From: Agrobacterium tumefaciens str. B6
Lineage (GTDB): Bacteria > Pseudomonadota > Alphaproteobacteria > Rhizobiales > Rhizobiaceae
Direction of reading: 5' to 3'
DNA: 64,000 bases
Assembly: GCF_001541315.1 (NCBI RefSeq)
Contig: NZ_LMVK01000006.1
Location: forward strand, 1-64,000
The position numbers and the translations under genes are program-made. Position 1 is the stretch's first letter. The number at the start of each line of letters is the position of its first letter. Shown here one piece after another: positions 1 to 8,716 of the stretch. The notes under the pieces are model-generated. The model had not been told where the DNA came from. It did not search any database and was given only the letters and a program-made list of their open reading frames with translations.

Positions 1-521
1 CTTCTCATATTCAATTGTCAAAAAACAGACCGTATCAAACAGTCACAAAATCATTCCCCCAAAGCCTAAACCCCGGGAAACAAACAAGCTATCAGCCCAT
101 CCGCTTGATTTCTTTAGAACGAAAGTCGTCGTCGCCAGCAGCGCCGCCGCCCTCGTTCAGTGAGCGGACTTATAAATCCACCCCACCAAACAAGTCAACA
201 CAGCAATATCAAAAAAATCAAGAAATGTGACAGATCCCTGATTTTAAAAGGGAATTTCGTTTTCACCAGCCGATCGGCTTAAAACCGCCCCGCCGTGCCT
301 GTGGTTTTGCACAGGAGAACAGCCCAACGGGCGGCAAGGCGGGTCTCGCGCCTTCTTTTAGCCCCCTTCCTCGCTAATTGCTTTGCCAACGAAGCGTTAA
401 TACGAGACATGCCCGCGCGTGTCCTTATATGGGCTGTTGCGGCATGTCCGCCGGTGCGTCGACCGATTTGACTCACAGCTTTGAAAGTTGCACACCTTCG
501 CCTGAAGTTTCTGGAGAACGC
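1..521. other. Intergenic region at the left edge
   Basis: No gene is supported here. Short open frames exist on both strands, but they lack ribosome binding sites and have low-complexity Ser/Pro/Lys or Arg-rich translations typical of non-coding frames. The right part presumably carries the promoter of the M23 peptidase gene. I see no clear terminator, RNA gene or repeat. Confidence 0.5.
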
Positions 522-548
522 ATGACCGACGGGGCACAGCTGGTATGA
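522..548 (+). CDS. Eight-codon leader ORF overlapping the M23 peptidase start
   Basis: An ATG at 522 follows GGAG with a 5-base gap and opens a frame of eight codons (MTDGAQLV). Its TGA at 546-548 overlaps the ATG of the next gene at 545 as ATGA. The downstream ATG has only a weak GGGG upstream and no in-frame alternative start nearby. Translational coupling through this minicistron is therefore plausible, but it is inferred from spacing alone. It could also be chance. Confidence 0.35.
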   Translation: MTDGAQLV

Positions 549-2491
549 CTGCGGATCGCAATGTGATCCGGTCGCTAGGCACAGAACCGCCAATTCTGGC
601 GGAAGGACGCCGTGCACCCGATCGCCGCGAAATTTCGCTCAGATGGCTTTCCGGCACGTTCCTGACCGGCATTACCTCTTCCATATTGATGGGCGTGGCG
701 CTGTTTGCCGCTCTCGACGGCCGCCAGCAGCTTGCCATTCCCGCCGAAGCCTTCGCCAAGGCGGATATGGGCAACAACGCTACGGAAGCCGCCCGTCGGG
801 GCACACGCCTCGTCGCACCGAATATCGCGGCCCGGCCATCCGACCGGTCGATCATGGAAGTCTCCACCGTTATCAATGAAGGCGACAAGGAAGTGGTCCG
901 CAAGGTCCCCTTCTCCCACGTCAAGATCCCGCTGGCGGCAAATTACGCCAAGCAGGACGACTATCCCGCCTTCGATCCCCTGAATATTTTCGCGAGCAAC
1001 GAGGACAAGGACGCATCGGCGCCCGCACCAAGCCGGACTGGAACGATCTACGGCTCCGAGGTGGAATCCGAAGTCAGCCTGAAGACAGTCGCCTTTCCCG
1101 TTCAGCACTCCAAATATCCCTTCGCCGGCTCCCTGAGTTTCGACGAGGTTGAGGAGGCGGTACGTTCGAACGGCTCGATCCTGACGGATGGCAACGAACA
1201 GCTTACCGCGCTCTATTACATCGACCCCCGCCGTTTCGATAATGATGAAGGCGATGTCGATATCACCGCCGGCCTCGCGGCCCGCGTCGTTGAACAGAAC
1301 ATGTCGGTTTCGACCCCGCAGTCAGCCTCGGTGCCCGTCAAGGAATATGCCGACGACGTGATCCCTGCCCGCCAGACCGAGACCATCGAAGCCGCCCTCT
1401 TTGGCGCCGGCTATTCGAAGGCACAGTCGTCGGAAATCGCAAGCCTGCTGTCGCCGCAACTCCAGTCGAACAATGTCGAAAGCGGCGACGTGCTGCGCGT
1501 CGGCATTATTCAGGAAGACGACAAGAGCGACATCGTGCGCGTGAGCCTTTACCGCAAGGGCCGCCACATGGTCACCATGGCCATTGATGACCGCAAGCGT
1601 TTCATCAAGGCCAGCGAACCGCCGAAGCTCGACGCGGTGGCGACCGCCTTCGACAGCACCCCGGCACCTGCCGCCGGTCGCGATCTGCCGAGCGTTTATG
1701 ACGGTGTCTACCGTGCGGCCCTGGCTTACGGCATGAACCAGAGCATGGTTTCCCAACTCATCAAGCTTCTGGCCAGCAGCGTCGATTTTCAGGCGCAGCT
1801 CAAGCCGGCGGATACGCTGGAAGCCTTCTTCTCCGTGGAAGACGCGGATGGCAAGGCGACGGACAAGTCGGAACTGCTCTACGTCAACGCCAAGTTCGGC
1901 GACAACGAGACACGTTTTTACCGGTTCCAGAATCCCGACGATAACAGCATCGATTATTTCGACGAGAACGGCAAAAGCATCCGGCAGTTCCTGTTGCGCA
2001 ACCCCGTTCCTAACGGCCGCATGACCTCAGGTTTCGGCATGCGCCGCCACCCGGTTTTGAAGTTCAGCCGCATGCATACCGGCACCGACTGGGCCGCCGC
2101 CCGCGGTACGCCGATTATCGCGACGGGCAACGGCACCGTCGAGAAGGCCGGATGGGCCTCGGGTTACGGTAACCAGACCCTGATCCGCCATGCCAATGGC
2201 TACGTCTCTTCCTATAACCACCAGAGCGCCATCGCCAAGGGTGTCACCGAGGGCTCCAAGGTCCGGCAGGGCCAGGTCATCGGTTATGTGGGATCGACCG
2301 GCCTTTCGACCGGCGCGCATCTGCATTACGAGCTGATCGTCAACGGCACCAAGGTGGACGCGATGAAGGTGCGCCTGCCGGGTGGCAAGTCGCTTTCCGG
2401 CGATGCGCTCGCGCGGTTCTCCGATGAGAGAAAACGTATCGACAATCTGCTGAATATTGACGAAAAGCCCAATCAGGTGGCGAGCCGCTAA
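545..2491 (+). CDS. Membrane-anchored M23 family metallopeptidase
   Basis: This is a probable peptidoglycan endopeptidase (LytM/M23) acting in the periplasm. The 648-residue protein has a short cytoplasmic N-terminus, one membrane segment at about residues 36-58, a long middle region, and a C-terminal M23 domain from about residue 485. The zinc ligands are visible as H511-xxx-D515 and the HLH motif with H592 and H594, so the domain looks catalytically intact. The start at 545 overlaps the stop of an eight-codon leader ORF. The N-terminal sequence resembles rhizobial homologues, which supports this start. It is followed by a strong hairpin terminator and converges on clpB. Its precise role (septation or general wall turnover) cannot be told from sequence. 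Confidence 0.9.
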   Translation: MTADRNVIRSLGTEPPILAEGRRAPDRREISLRWLSGTFLTGITSSILMGVALFAALDGRQQLAIPAEAFAKADMGNNATEAARRGTRLVAPNIAARPSDRSIMEVSTVINEGDKEVVRKVPFSHVKIPLAANYAKQDDYPAFDPLNIFASNEDKDASAPAPSRTGTIYGSEVESEVSLKTVAFPVQHSKYPFAGSLSFDEVEEAVRSNGSILTDGNEQLTALYYIDPRRFDNDEGDVDITAGLAARVVEQNMSVSTPQSASVPVKEYADDVIPARQTETIEAALFGAGYSKAQSSEIASLLSPQLQSNNVESGDVLRVGIIQEDDKSDIVRVSLYRKGRHMVTMAIDDRKRFIKASEPPKLDAVATAFDSTPAPAAGRDLPSVYDGVYRAALAYGMNQSMVSQLIKLLASSVDFQAQLKPADTLEAFFSVEDADGKATDKSELLYVNAKFGDNETRFYRFQNPDDNSIDYFDENGKSIRQFLLRNPVPNGRMTSGFGMRRHPVLKFSRMHTGTDWAAARGTPIIATGNGTVEKAGWASGYGNQTLIRHANGYVSSYNHQSAIAKGVTEGSKVRQGQVIGYVGSTGLSTGAHLHYELIVNGTKVDAMKVRLPGGKSLSGDALARFSDERKRIDNLLNIDEKPNQVASR

Positions 2492-2529
2492 TTCGCCGGA
2501 CCTTTACCGCCCGAAAAGCTGCCAAATGA

Positions 2530-2561
2530 AAAGGGCTCCGTTTCCGGAGCCCTTTCGTTTT
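2530..2561 (+). terminator. Rho-independent terminator between the M23 gene and clpB
   Basis: An 11-bp perfect stem (AAAGGGCTCCG, four-base loop, CGGAGCCCTTT) is followed by a short T-rich stretch on the plus strand and has A residues on the other side. It sits between two convergent genes and can serve both. Confidence 0.8.
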
Positions 2562-2574
2562 ATGCCGCATCGGC

Positions 2575-5199
2575 TTATGCCGCATCGGCCGTTTCGGCTT
2601 CGGCCTCGCCCTTTGCGGGCTTGACCTTGAACAGCAGCCGGTCGGTGCCCGAGGTCACCTTGACCCGCGAACCGTCAGGAACTTCGCCGCCGAGGATCAT
2701 TTCGGCAAGCCTGTCCTGAACCGCCTTCTGGATCACCCGCTTCAGCGGACGCGCGCCGTAAGCCGGATCGTAACCCTTGTTGGCAAGCCAGCTGCGGGCA
2801 TCCTCATCCAGTTCGAGCGAAATCTTGCGATCGCCGAGCAGCGAGATGAGACGCTTCAGCTGGATTTCGACAATTGCACCCATCTCATCGCGCCGCAGGC
2901 GGTGGAAGAGGATGATATCGTCGATACGGTTGAGGAATTCCGGCCGGAAATGCGACCGGACCCGCTCCATCACCAGATCACGAACCGAATCCACATCGTC
3001 ATTGTCGCCCATCTGCGTCATGAATTCCGAGCCGAGGTTCGAGGTCATGATGATGATGGTGTTCTTGAAATCGACGGTGCGGCCCTGGCCGTCCGTCAGA
3101 CGGCCATCATCCAGCACCTGCAGCAGGACGTTAAAGACGTCAGGATGCGCTTTTTCAATCTCGTCGAACAGCACGACCTGATAGGGCCGGCGGCGAACCG
3201 CTTCCGTCAGGGCACCGCCCTCTTCATAACCGACATAGCCGGGAGGTGCGCCGATCAGCCGGGCAACGGAGTGTTTCTCCATATATTCCGACATGTCGAG
3301 ACGAACCATCGCGGTTTCGTCGTCGAACAGGAAGCGGGCCAAGGACTTGGTCAGCTCGGTCTTGCCCACGCCCGTCGGGCCGAGGAAGATGAACGAACCG
3401 ATCGGCCGGTTGGGATCCTGCAGGCCGGCGCGCGAACGGCGAACCGCCTTGGACACCGCCTGAACAGCCTCGCCCTGCCCGACAACGGACTTGGCAAGCT
3501 CGTCTTCCATGCGCAGCAGCTTTTCGCGCTGGCCTTCCAGCATCTTGTCGACCGGAATGCCCGTCCAGCGGGAAACGACATGGGCGATGTTATCGGCCGT
3601 GACAACTTCCTGAACCATCGAACCGACACCGCTGCTGTCGCGGGCTTCCGCCGCAGCCAGTTCCTTTTCGAGGCCGGGAATGATGCCATAGGTCAGCTCG
3701 CCAGCGCGCTGGAACTGGCCGTTGCGCTGGGCAATTGCCAGTTCGTTGCGGGCTTCGTCCAGCCGCTTCTTCAAGTCTGCGGCGTGGCCGAGCTTCTGCT
3801 TTTCCGCCTGCCAGCGGGCCGTCAGCGCATCTGCCTTTTCTTCCGTATCGGCCAACTCGTCCTCGAGCTTCTTGAGGCGGTCGGCGGAGGACTGGTCCGT
3901 CTCCTGCTTCAAGGCTTCGCGTTCGATCTTCAGCTGAATGATGCGGCGATCCAACTCGTCCAGTTCTTCCGGCTTGGAATCCACCTGCATGCGAAGACGC
4001 GAAGCGGCCTCGTCCATCAGATCGATTGCCTTGTCGGGCAGGAACCGGTCGGTGATGTAGCGGTTGGAAAGCGTCGCAGCTGCAACAAGGGCGGAATCCG
4101 AGATACGAACCTTGTGGTGCTGTTCGTATTTTTCCTTCAACCCGCGCAGGATCGAGATCGTGTCCTCAACGGTCGGCTCATCCACCAGCACAGGCTGGAA
4201 ACGGCGGGCAAGGGCCGGATCCTTTTCCACATGCTTGCGATATTCATCGAGCGTGGTGGCGCCGACGCAGTGCAACTCGCCACGGGCAAGCGCGGGCTTC
4301 AAGAGGTTGGACGCATCCATCGCGCCATCGGCCTTGCCGGCGCCGACCAGCGTGTGCATCTCGTCGATGAACAGGATGATGCCGCCGTTTTCGGCCTGCA
4401 CCTCGTTCAGCACAGCCTTCAGACGCTCTTCAAACTCACCGCGATATTTCGCACCGGCAATCAGCGCGCCCATATCGAGCGCCATCAGCTTCTTGTCCTT
4501 CAGGCTTTCGGGCACATCGCCATTGACGATGCGCAGCGCAAGACCTTCGGCAATCGCCGTTTTACCGACACCGGGTTCACCGATCAGCACGGGATTATTC
4601 TTGGTACGGCGCGACAGGACCTGAATAGTGCGGCGAATTTCGTCGTCGCGACCGATCACCGGATCGAGCTTGCCTTCGCGGGCTTCCTCCGTCAGATCGC
4701 GCGCGAACTTCTTCAGCGCGTCAAAGCCCTGTTCGGCGTTGGCGCTGTCAGCCGTGCGGCCCTTGCGGATGTCGTTGATGACCTGATTGAGCGCCTGCGC
4801 CGTTGCACCCGCCTTCTTCAGGGAAGCCGAGGTGGAAGCGGAGCTTTCAATGGCAAGCGCCTGCAGAAGACGCTCGACGGTGACAAAACTGTCCCCGGCC
4901 TTCTTGGCAATATCTTCCGCGGTCGAGAACACTTTGGCGAGCGGCGCGGTGAGCGAAAGGCCACCATTTCCACCGGAAACCTTGGGCAATTTCGCAAGTG
5001 CCGCATCATTGGCAAGACGCCCTTCCTTGGCGCTGCCGCCGGCGCGCTCGATCAGCGATGCCGCCATGCCCTGCTCGTCATCGAGCAGAACCTTCAGAAC
5101 GTGTTCGGGCGAAAACTGCTGATGGTTTTCGGCAAGCGCAAAGGTCTGCGCCGATTGCAGAAAACCACGAACGCGCTCGGAGTATTTTTCAATATTCAT
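2575..5199 (-). CDS. clpB: ATP-dependent disaggregase ClpB
   Basis: ClpB is a cytoplasmic AAA+ disaggregase that works with DnaK/DnaJ to resolve protein aggregates after heat stress. The 874-residue protein has the Clp N domain (about 1-145), a first AAA module with Walker A lysine K213, a long coiled-coil middle domain (about 410-530), and a second AAA module with Walker A lysine K613, the normal ClpB layout. The frame is open 26 codons further upstream, but I chose 5199. [13 protein letters not shown] is the conserved ClpB N-terminus, GGAGG lies 7 bases before this ATG (complement at 5207-5211), and the longer start would lie inside the predicted promoter. A heat-shock-type promoter lies about 50 bases upstream. 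Confidence 0.97.
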   Translation of the reverse strand: MNIEKYSERVRGFLQSAQTFALAENHQQFSPEHVLKVLLDDEQGMAASLIERAGGSAKEGRLANDAALAKLPKVSGGNGGLSLTAPLAKVFSTAEDIAKKAGDSFVTVERLLQALAIESSASTSASLKKAGATAQALNQVINDIRKGRTADSANAEQGFDALKKFARDLTEEAREGKLDPVIGRDDEIRRTIQVLSRRTKNNPVLIGEPGVGKTAIAEGLALRIVNGDVPESLKDKKLMALDMGALIAGAKYRGEFEERLKAVLNEVQAENGGIILFIDEMHTLVGAGKADGAMDASNLLKPALARGELHCVGATTLDEYRKHVEKDPALARRFQPVLVDEPTVEDTISILRGLKEKYEQHHKVRISDSALVAAATLSNRYITDRFLPDKAIDLMDEAASRLRMQVDSKPEELDELDRRIIQLKIEREALKQETDQSSADRLKKLEDELADTEEKADALTARWQAEKQKLGHAADLKKRLDEARNELAIAQRNGQFQRAGELTYGIIPGLEKELAAAEARDSSGVGSMVQEVVTADNIAHVVSRWTGIPVDKMLEGQREKLLRMEDELAKSVVGQGEAVQAVSKAVRRSRAGLQDPNRPIGSFIFLGPTGVGKTELTKSLARFLFDDETAMVRLDMSEYMEKHSVARLIGAPPGYVGYEEGGALTEAVRRRPYQVVLFDEIEKAHPDVFNVLLQVLDDGRLTDGQGRTVDFKNTIIIMTSNLGSEFMTQMGDNDDVDSVRDLVMERVRSHFRPEFLNRIDDIILFHRLRRDEMGAIVEIQLKRLISLLGDRKISLELDEDARSWLANKGYDPAYGARPLKRVIQKAVQDRLAEMILGGEVPDGSRVKVTSGTDRLLFKVKPAKGEAEAETADAA

Positions 5200-5249
5200 A
5201 GTCGAACCTCCATAGACCGGCCCGCCCGCTTTCGGCACGGCTCCGGGTG

Positions 5250-5278
5250 TTAGGGTTGAGGCTCCCTCAAAAGGCAAG
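5250..5278 (-). promoter_or_regulatory. Probable RpoH (heat-shock) promoter of clpB
   Basis: On the minus strand CTTGCC (CTTG at 5278-5275), then about 17 bases, then CCCTAA resembles the alphaproteobacterial sigma-32 promoter (CTTG, 16-18 bases, C-rich AT box). Position and spacing predict a leader of roughly 45 bases to the clpB ATG at 5199. ClpB is a classic sigma-32 target, which supports the call. The match is by eye. Confidence 0.5.
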
Positions 5279-5511
5279 CCCCGCTACGACAGCCGTGTTC
5301 AAAGGATTTCACGATCGCCGCCTCTTGAAGGTCGGTTGCCGGCGAATGCGGCTTCCGTCCTTCCTGCACGAATATGGGAGGCATTTTCATCGGTTTAAAG
5401 GGGAGAAAATCCACCATCCGGGAAATTTTCATACGAACCGACAGGCGTCAATTCGCCGCGTGAAATCCACGCTGACGGCCAGCGGAATGTTCATAGCCAA
5501 TCGCAAAAAAC
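5279..5511. other. Intergenic region upstream of clpB
   Basis: Sequence between the clpB promoter and the DUF4167 terminator. The open frames crossing it are Ser/Arg-rich shadows. I see nothing else of note. Confidence 0.5.
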
Positions 5512-5538
5512 AAAAAACTCCGGCAAGCCGGAGTTTTT
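5512..5538 (-). terminator. Terminator of the DUF4167 gene
   Basis: A 12-bp stem (AAAAACTCCGGC, two-base loop, GCCGGAGTTTTT) followed on the minus strand by a T-rich tract lies 28 bases after the DUF4167 stop. It is a strong intrinsic terminator separating this gene from clpB. Confidence 0.85.
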
Positions 5539-5566
5539 CGATCGCAGAGTGGTTTGCAGAAGCTGC

Positions 5567-6358
5567 TTATTCGGCAGCGTTCTCAAGCGTGGCAGGTGCA
5601 GCGTCGTCACCGGCCGGCGCATCTTCGCCTTCGGCGCCTTCCGCAGCGGCGGTGCGGCGCGGGCGGCGCGGGCGCGGCCCTGTTGCACGGCGTGTCTTCG
5701 GTGCACGTTCAGCCGCCGGAGCTTCCGCCTGCTGCTGCTCTTCCTCAACGGCCACTTCCATGGGAGTGCCTTCGATGACCGGCTGCGGCGCCTGGCTGGC
5801 GTCGTAAACCGGCGGCTGCTGTTCGGCGGCCACCTGCGGCTGGCGTGGCTGACGTTCCTGCCGCTCGCGGCGGTCCGGACGCTCACGACGCTCCTGGCGC
5901 GGTTCGTTCCGCTCAGTACGCTCCTGGCGTTCGGGCTGCTGCGCGCGCTCGACCTGTTCGGCCTGCTGCTGCGGTGCAACGCCGCCTTCATCGCCGTCAT
6001 TCACATCCATATCGTCGCCATCGGCACCGCTATATTCGCCGCGATCGTCGCGCTGGAAGCGTTCCTGCATCTGGGCCTGAGCCGAAGCGATGATGCGGTT
6101 ATAATGTTCAGCGTGCTGCAGATAGTTCTCAGCGATCACGCGGTCGCCGGAACTCTGCGCGTCGCGCGCCAGAGCCGCGTATTTTTCCGCTATATGCTGG
6201 GCTGTGCCACGGATTTTAACATCGGGGCCGGAGCTGTCATAAGTCCTGGTGAGCGGGTTGCCGCCCTTGCGGTTGAAGTTGTTGTTGTTACCGCCACCAT
6301 TGTTATTGTTGTTGCTTCCACGCCCCCGGCCGCGCTTGTTTTGCTGTCCTGGCCTCAT
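5567..6358 (-). CDS. DUF4167 domain protein, N/G-rich and R/E-rich
   Basis: This 263-residue protein starts MRPGQQNKRGRGRG, the hallmark of the DUF4167 family of alphaproteobacteria. The only ordered-looking part is the DUF4167 helical segment at about residues 30-105. Before it lies a basic Asn/Gly tract, and after it a long low-complexity tail rich in Gln, Arg and Glu ending in an Ala/Arg-rich stretch. Such composition suggests RNA or ribosome association, but no function is established to my knowledge. The start at 6358 is chosen over one 16 codons earlier because it gives the family N-terminus and has AGGTGA before it. It lies downstream of prfA-prmC on the same strand after a 383-base gap, so it probably has its own promoter. 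Confidence 0.85.
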   Translation of the reverse strand: MRPGQQNKRGRGRGSNNNNNGGGNNNNFNRKGGNPLTRTYDSSGPDVKIRGTAQHIAEKYAALARDAQSSGDRVIAENYLQHAEHYNRIIASAQAQMQERFQRDDRGEYSGADGDDMDVNDGDEGGVAPQQQAEQVERAQQPERQERTERNEPRQERRERPDRRERQERQPRQPQVAAEQQPPVYDASQAPQPVIEGTPMEVAVEEEQQQAEAPAAERAPKTRRATGPRPRRPRRTAAAEGAEGEDAPAGDDAAPATLENAAE

Positions 6359-6741
6359 CAATTGCTCACCTGAATTCTGTTTTGCTGACAATCTGGTTGT
6401 TTTCATGCAATTCCGGGCGGAAAACCGCTGGAAATTTTTCCTGAAATTGCTCCATCACGCGCCTTGCCGAAGATAACCCCGGGACAAGACCTCGCGTATG
6501 ACGACCGGCTGCGCAAATGCTGCACCGAGCCGCCTGCGAACAAAGTTTACTGATTCACATGCCGGAAACGCCCAGCCTTTCAGGGCTCTCAAAAGAACCC
6601 GCTTCGGGACTGACCCATACCCTGACGAATCTGTGTTCGTCCTCAGCCACCCGGCATGTGGCCGCAAACTATCCCGCTTCATGCGGAAATCCAAGCCTTT
6701 TCTTTTGCTGTGCAAAAAATCCGCAGACATATCGCGAACAA
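6359..6741. other. 383-base intergenic region between prmC and DUF4167
   Basis: No convincing gene was found. A 91-codon minus-strand frame at 6455-6730 lacks a ribosome binding site and has no recognisable protein pattern. The region must hold the DUF4167 promoter. Its length and several short inverted repeats leave room for a small RNA or a long leader, but I recognise no RNA family. Confidence 0.4.
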
Positions 6742-7611
6742 CTATCTCCGGAAGGTCAAAACTCTGTCGTTACCGCCATAATCCTTCACGGCGTCCAGAA
6801 GAGAGAAGCCGTGGGAAGCAAATATAGCGGAAACATCAAGCCTTTGATCGAAACCGATCTCCACACCGACAATCCCGTTTTCCACAAGAAAGCGGCCTGC
6901 ATCGGCAGCGATGAGGCGGTACGGTGCAAGGCCGTCCTGACCTCCGTCCAGCGCCGTCATCGGATCGTGGTTACGAACCTCTTGGTCAAGCGTTGCGACG
7001 ATATCAGTCCTTATATAAGGCGGATTCGACACAATTATGTCAAAGCTGCCAGAGATTTTTTCAAACCAGTCGCTGCGTATGGTCTCAAAGCGCGCGCCAA
7101 GATCATTTCGGGCCGCATTCCTGGCCGCCGTTTCCAGCGCATCGGCGGAAATATCGCTGCCGATGCCGGTGGCATCGGGGCATTCTTTCAACAGCGCCAG
7201 ACAGATCGCGCCCGTGCCGGTGCCCATGTCGAGAATGCGGGCGCTGCCCTTGGCGGAGATGGCTTTTTTCAGCTCCGGCAACAGCGTGTCGACCAGAACT
7301 TCCGTATCCGGCCGGGGCTCGAGCGTCTCCTTTGACAGAAGAAGATCGAGGCCATGAAATTCCCGGTGGCCGAGAATGCGGTGAACGGGTTCGCCATTCG
7401 CCCGCCTGTCGATCATGGTGGCGATACGGGCGCGTTCTTCCGGCGTAACGACACGATCAGGCTTCATCACGAAATCGGTCAATGAAAAATCGATGACCTC
7501 CGCAATCAGGAGCCGTGCATCGAGAAGCGGATCATCGATCCCTGCCGCCTGCAGCCTTTTGCGGGCGGCGGCAAGCGCGCTCGCAACGCTCGCTTCGGCC
7601 GCCGTGCTCAA
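6742..7611 (-). CDS. prmC: Release factor glutamine methyltransferase PrmC
   Basis: PrmC methylates the glutamine of the GGQ motif in peptide chain release factors using S-adenosylmethionine. The 289-residue protein has the N-terminal helical domain (about 1-85) and a Rossmann methyltransferase domain with a [12 protein letters not shown]-binding loop. The catalytic NPPY motif is at residues 196-199. Its start codon overlaps the stop of prfA by four bases (ATGA), so the enzyme is translationally coupled to its own substrate, as in many bacteria. Length and motifs are normal. Confidence 0.95.
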   Translation of the reverse strand: MSTAAEASVASALAAARKRLQAAGIDDPLLDARLLIAEVIDFSLTDFVMKPDRVVTPEERARIATMIDRRANGEPVHRILGHREFHGLDLLLSKETLEPRPDTEVLVDTLLPELKKAISAKGSARILDMGTGTGAICLALLKECPDATGIGSDISADALETAARNAARNDLGARFETIRSDWFEKISGSFDIIVSNPPYIRTDIVATLDQEVRNHDPMTALDGGQDGLAPYRLIAADAGRFLVENGIVGVEIGFDQRLDVSAIFASHGFSLLDAVKDYGGNDRVLTFRR

Positions 7612-8687
7612 AGCTGCTCGCCGAGCTGGGCAAGCTGACCGGCCTGATAATCGGCGATCAGCGCATCCACGAGTTCATCGATTTCGCCCTCGATCATCCG
7701 GTCGAGCTTGTAGAGCGTGAGGTTGATGCGGTGATCGGTGACACGACCCTGCGGGAAATTATAGGTGCGAATGCGCTCGGAGCGGTCGCCGGAACCCACC
7801 TGGCTCTTGCGGTCCGCCGAACGTTCGCTCTCCACTTTCTGGCGTTCGATATCGTAAAGCCGCGAGCGCAGAACCTGCATGGCCTTGGCGCGGTTCTGAT
7901 GCTGGGATTTCTCCGAACTGGTGACGATCAGACCTGTCGGAAGATGGGTGATACGAACGGCCGAGTCGGTGGTGTTGACGTGCTGGCCGCCCGCACCGGA
8001 AGCACGCATCGTATCGATGCGAATGTCTTCCGGGCGAATTTCGACGTCGATGTCTTCCGCTTCCGGCAGCACGGCAACCGTGGCGGCCGAGGTGTGGATG
8101 CGGCCGCTCGCTTCCGTTTCCGGCACGCGCTGCACCCGGTGTACGCCGGATTCGAACTTCAGCTTGGAAAATACCCCTCGCCCGCTGATCGTGGCGATGA
8201 TTTCTTTGTAACCGCCCGCTTCACCCTCGCTGGCGGAAAGCACTTCGACTTTCCACCCCTTGGTCGATGCAAAACGCTCATACATGCGGAAGAGATCACC
8301 GGCAAAAAGTGCCGCCTCGGAGCCGCCGGTGCCGGCGCGGATTTCAAGGATCGCGCTTTTTTCGTCCGCCGCATCCTTCGGCAGCAACAGGACCTGCATG
8401 TCCTTTTCAAGCTCGCCGATGCGGGTCTCGATTTCCGGCAGCTCCATTTCCGCCAGGTCGCGCATATCCCTGTCGGTCGTCTTGTCAGCAAGCAACGCCT
8501 CGAGATCGGCCGCTTCGGAGACCGCCTTCTCGTATTCGCGGATCTTCTTCACCACCGGCTCGAGTTCGGAATATTCCGAAGCCAGCTTCACATAAACATC
8601 CGCTGCAGGCCCGGCCGACATACGCGCTTCGATCTCGCCGAAACGTCTTTCCAACTCGCGCATTTTTTCGACGGGAAGCTTCGCCAC
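7608..8687 (-). CDS. prfA: Peptide chain release factor 1
   Basis: RF1 terminates translation at UAG and UAA codons in the ribosomal A site. The 359-residue protein carries the GGQ peptidyl-hydrolysis motif at residues 233-235. It also has the RF1-type PxT codon-recognition tripeptide (PET, just before the SGRIHTS segment), which separates it from RF2. It is the first gene of a coupled pair with prmC and lies 29 bases downstream of ptsP on the same strand, so the three may be co-transcribed. Confidence 0.97.
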   Translation of the reverse strand: MAKLPVEKMRELERRFGEIEARMSAGPAADVYVKLASEYSELEPVVKKIREYEKAVSEAADLEALLADKTTDRDMRDLAEMELPEIETRIGELEKDMQVLLLPKDAADEKSAILEIRAGTGGSEAALFAGDLFRMYERFASTKGWKVEVLSASEGEAGGYKEIIATISGRGVFSKLKFESGVHRVQRVPETEASGRIHTSAATVAVLPEAEDIDVEIRPEDIRIDTMRASGAGGQHVNTTDSAVRITHLPTGLIVTSSEKSQHQNRAKAMQVLRSRLYDIERQKVESERSADRKSQVGSGDRSERIRTYNFPQGRVTDHRINLTLYKLDRMIEGEIDELVDALIADYQAGQLAQLGEQL

Positions 8688-8716
8688 CAGTCACTCCAAT
8701 ATTGAAACAGGTCTTT

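Noticed and set aside
15-230. 71-codon plus-strand frame at the left edge
   Set aside because: No ribosome binding site, low-complexity Ser/Pro/Lys translation and no family pattern.
2902-5253. 783-codon plus-strand open frame
   Set aside because: It is the complement of clpB; GC-rich codon use keeps the antisense frame open. Its translation is His/Arg/Gln-rich without domains.
6455-6730. 91-codon minus-strand frame between prmC and DUF4167
   Set aside because: No Shine-Dalgarno, atypical composition, no recognisable homology.
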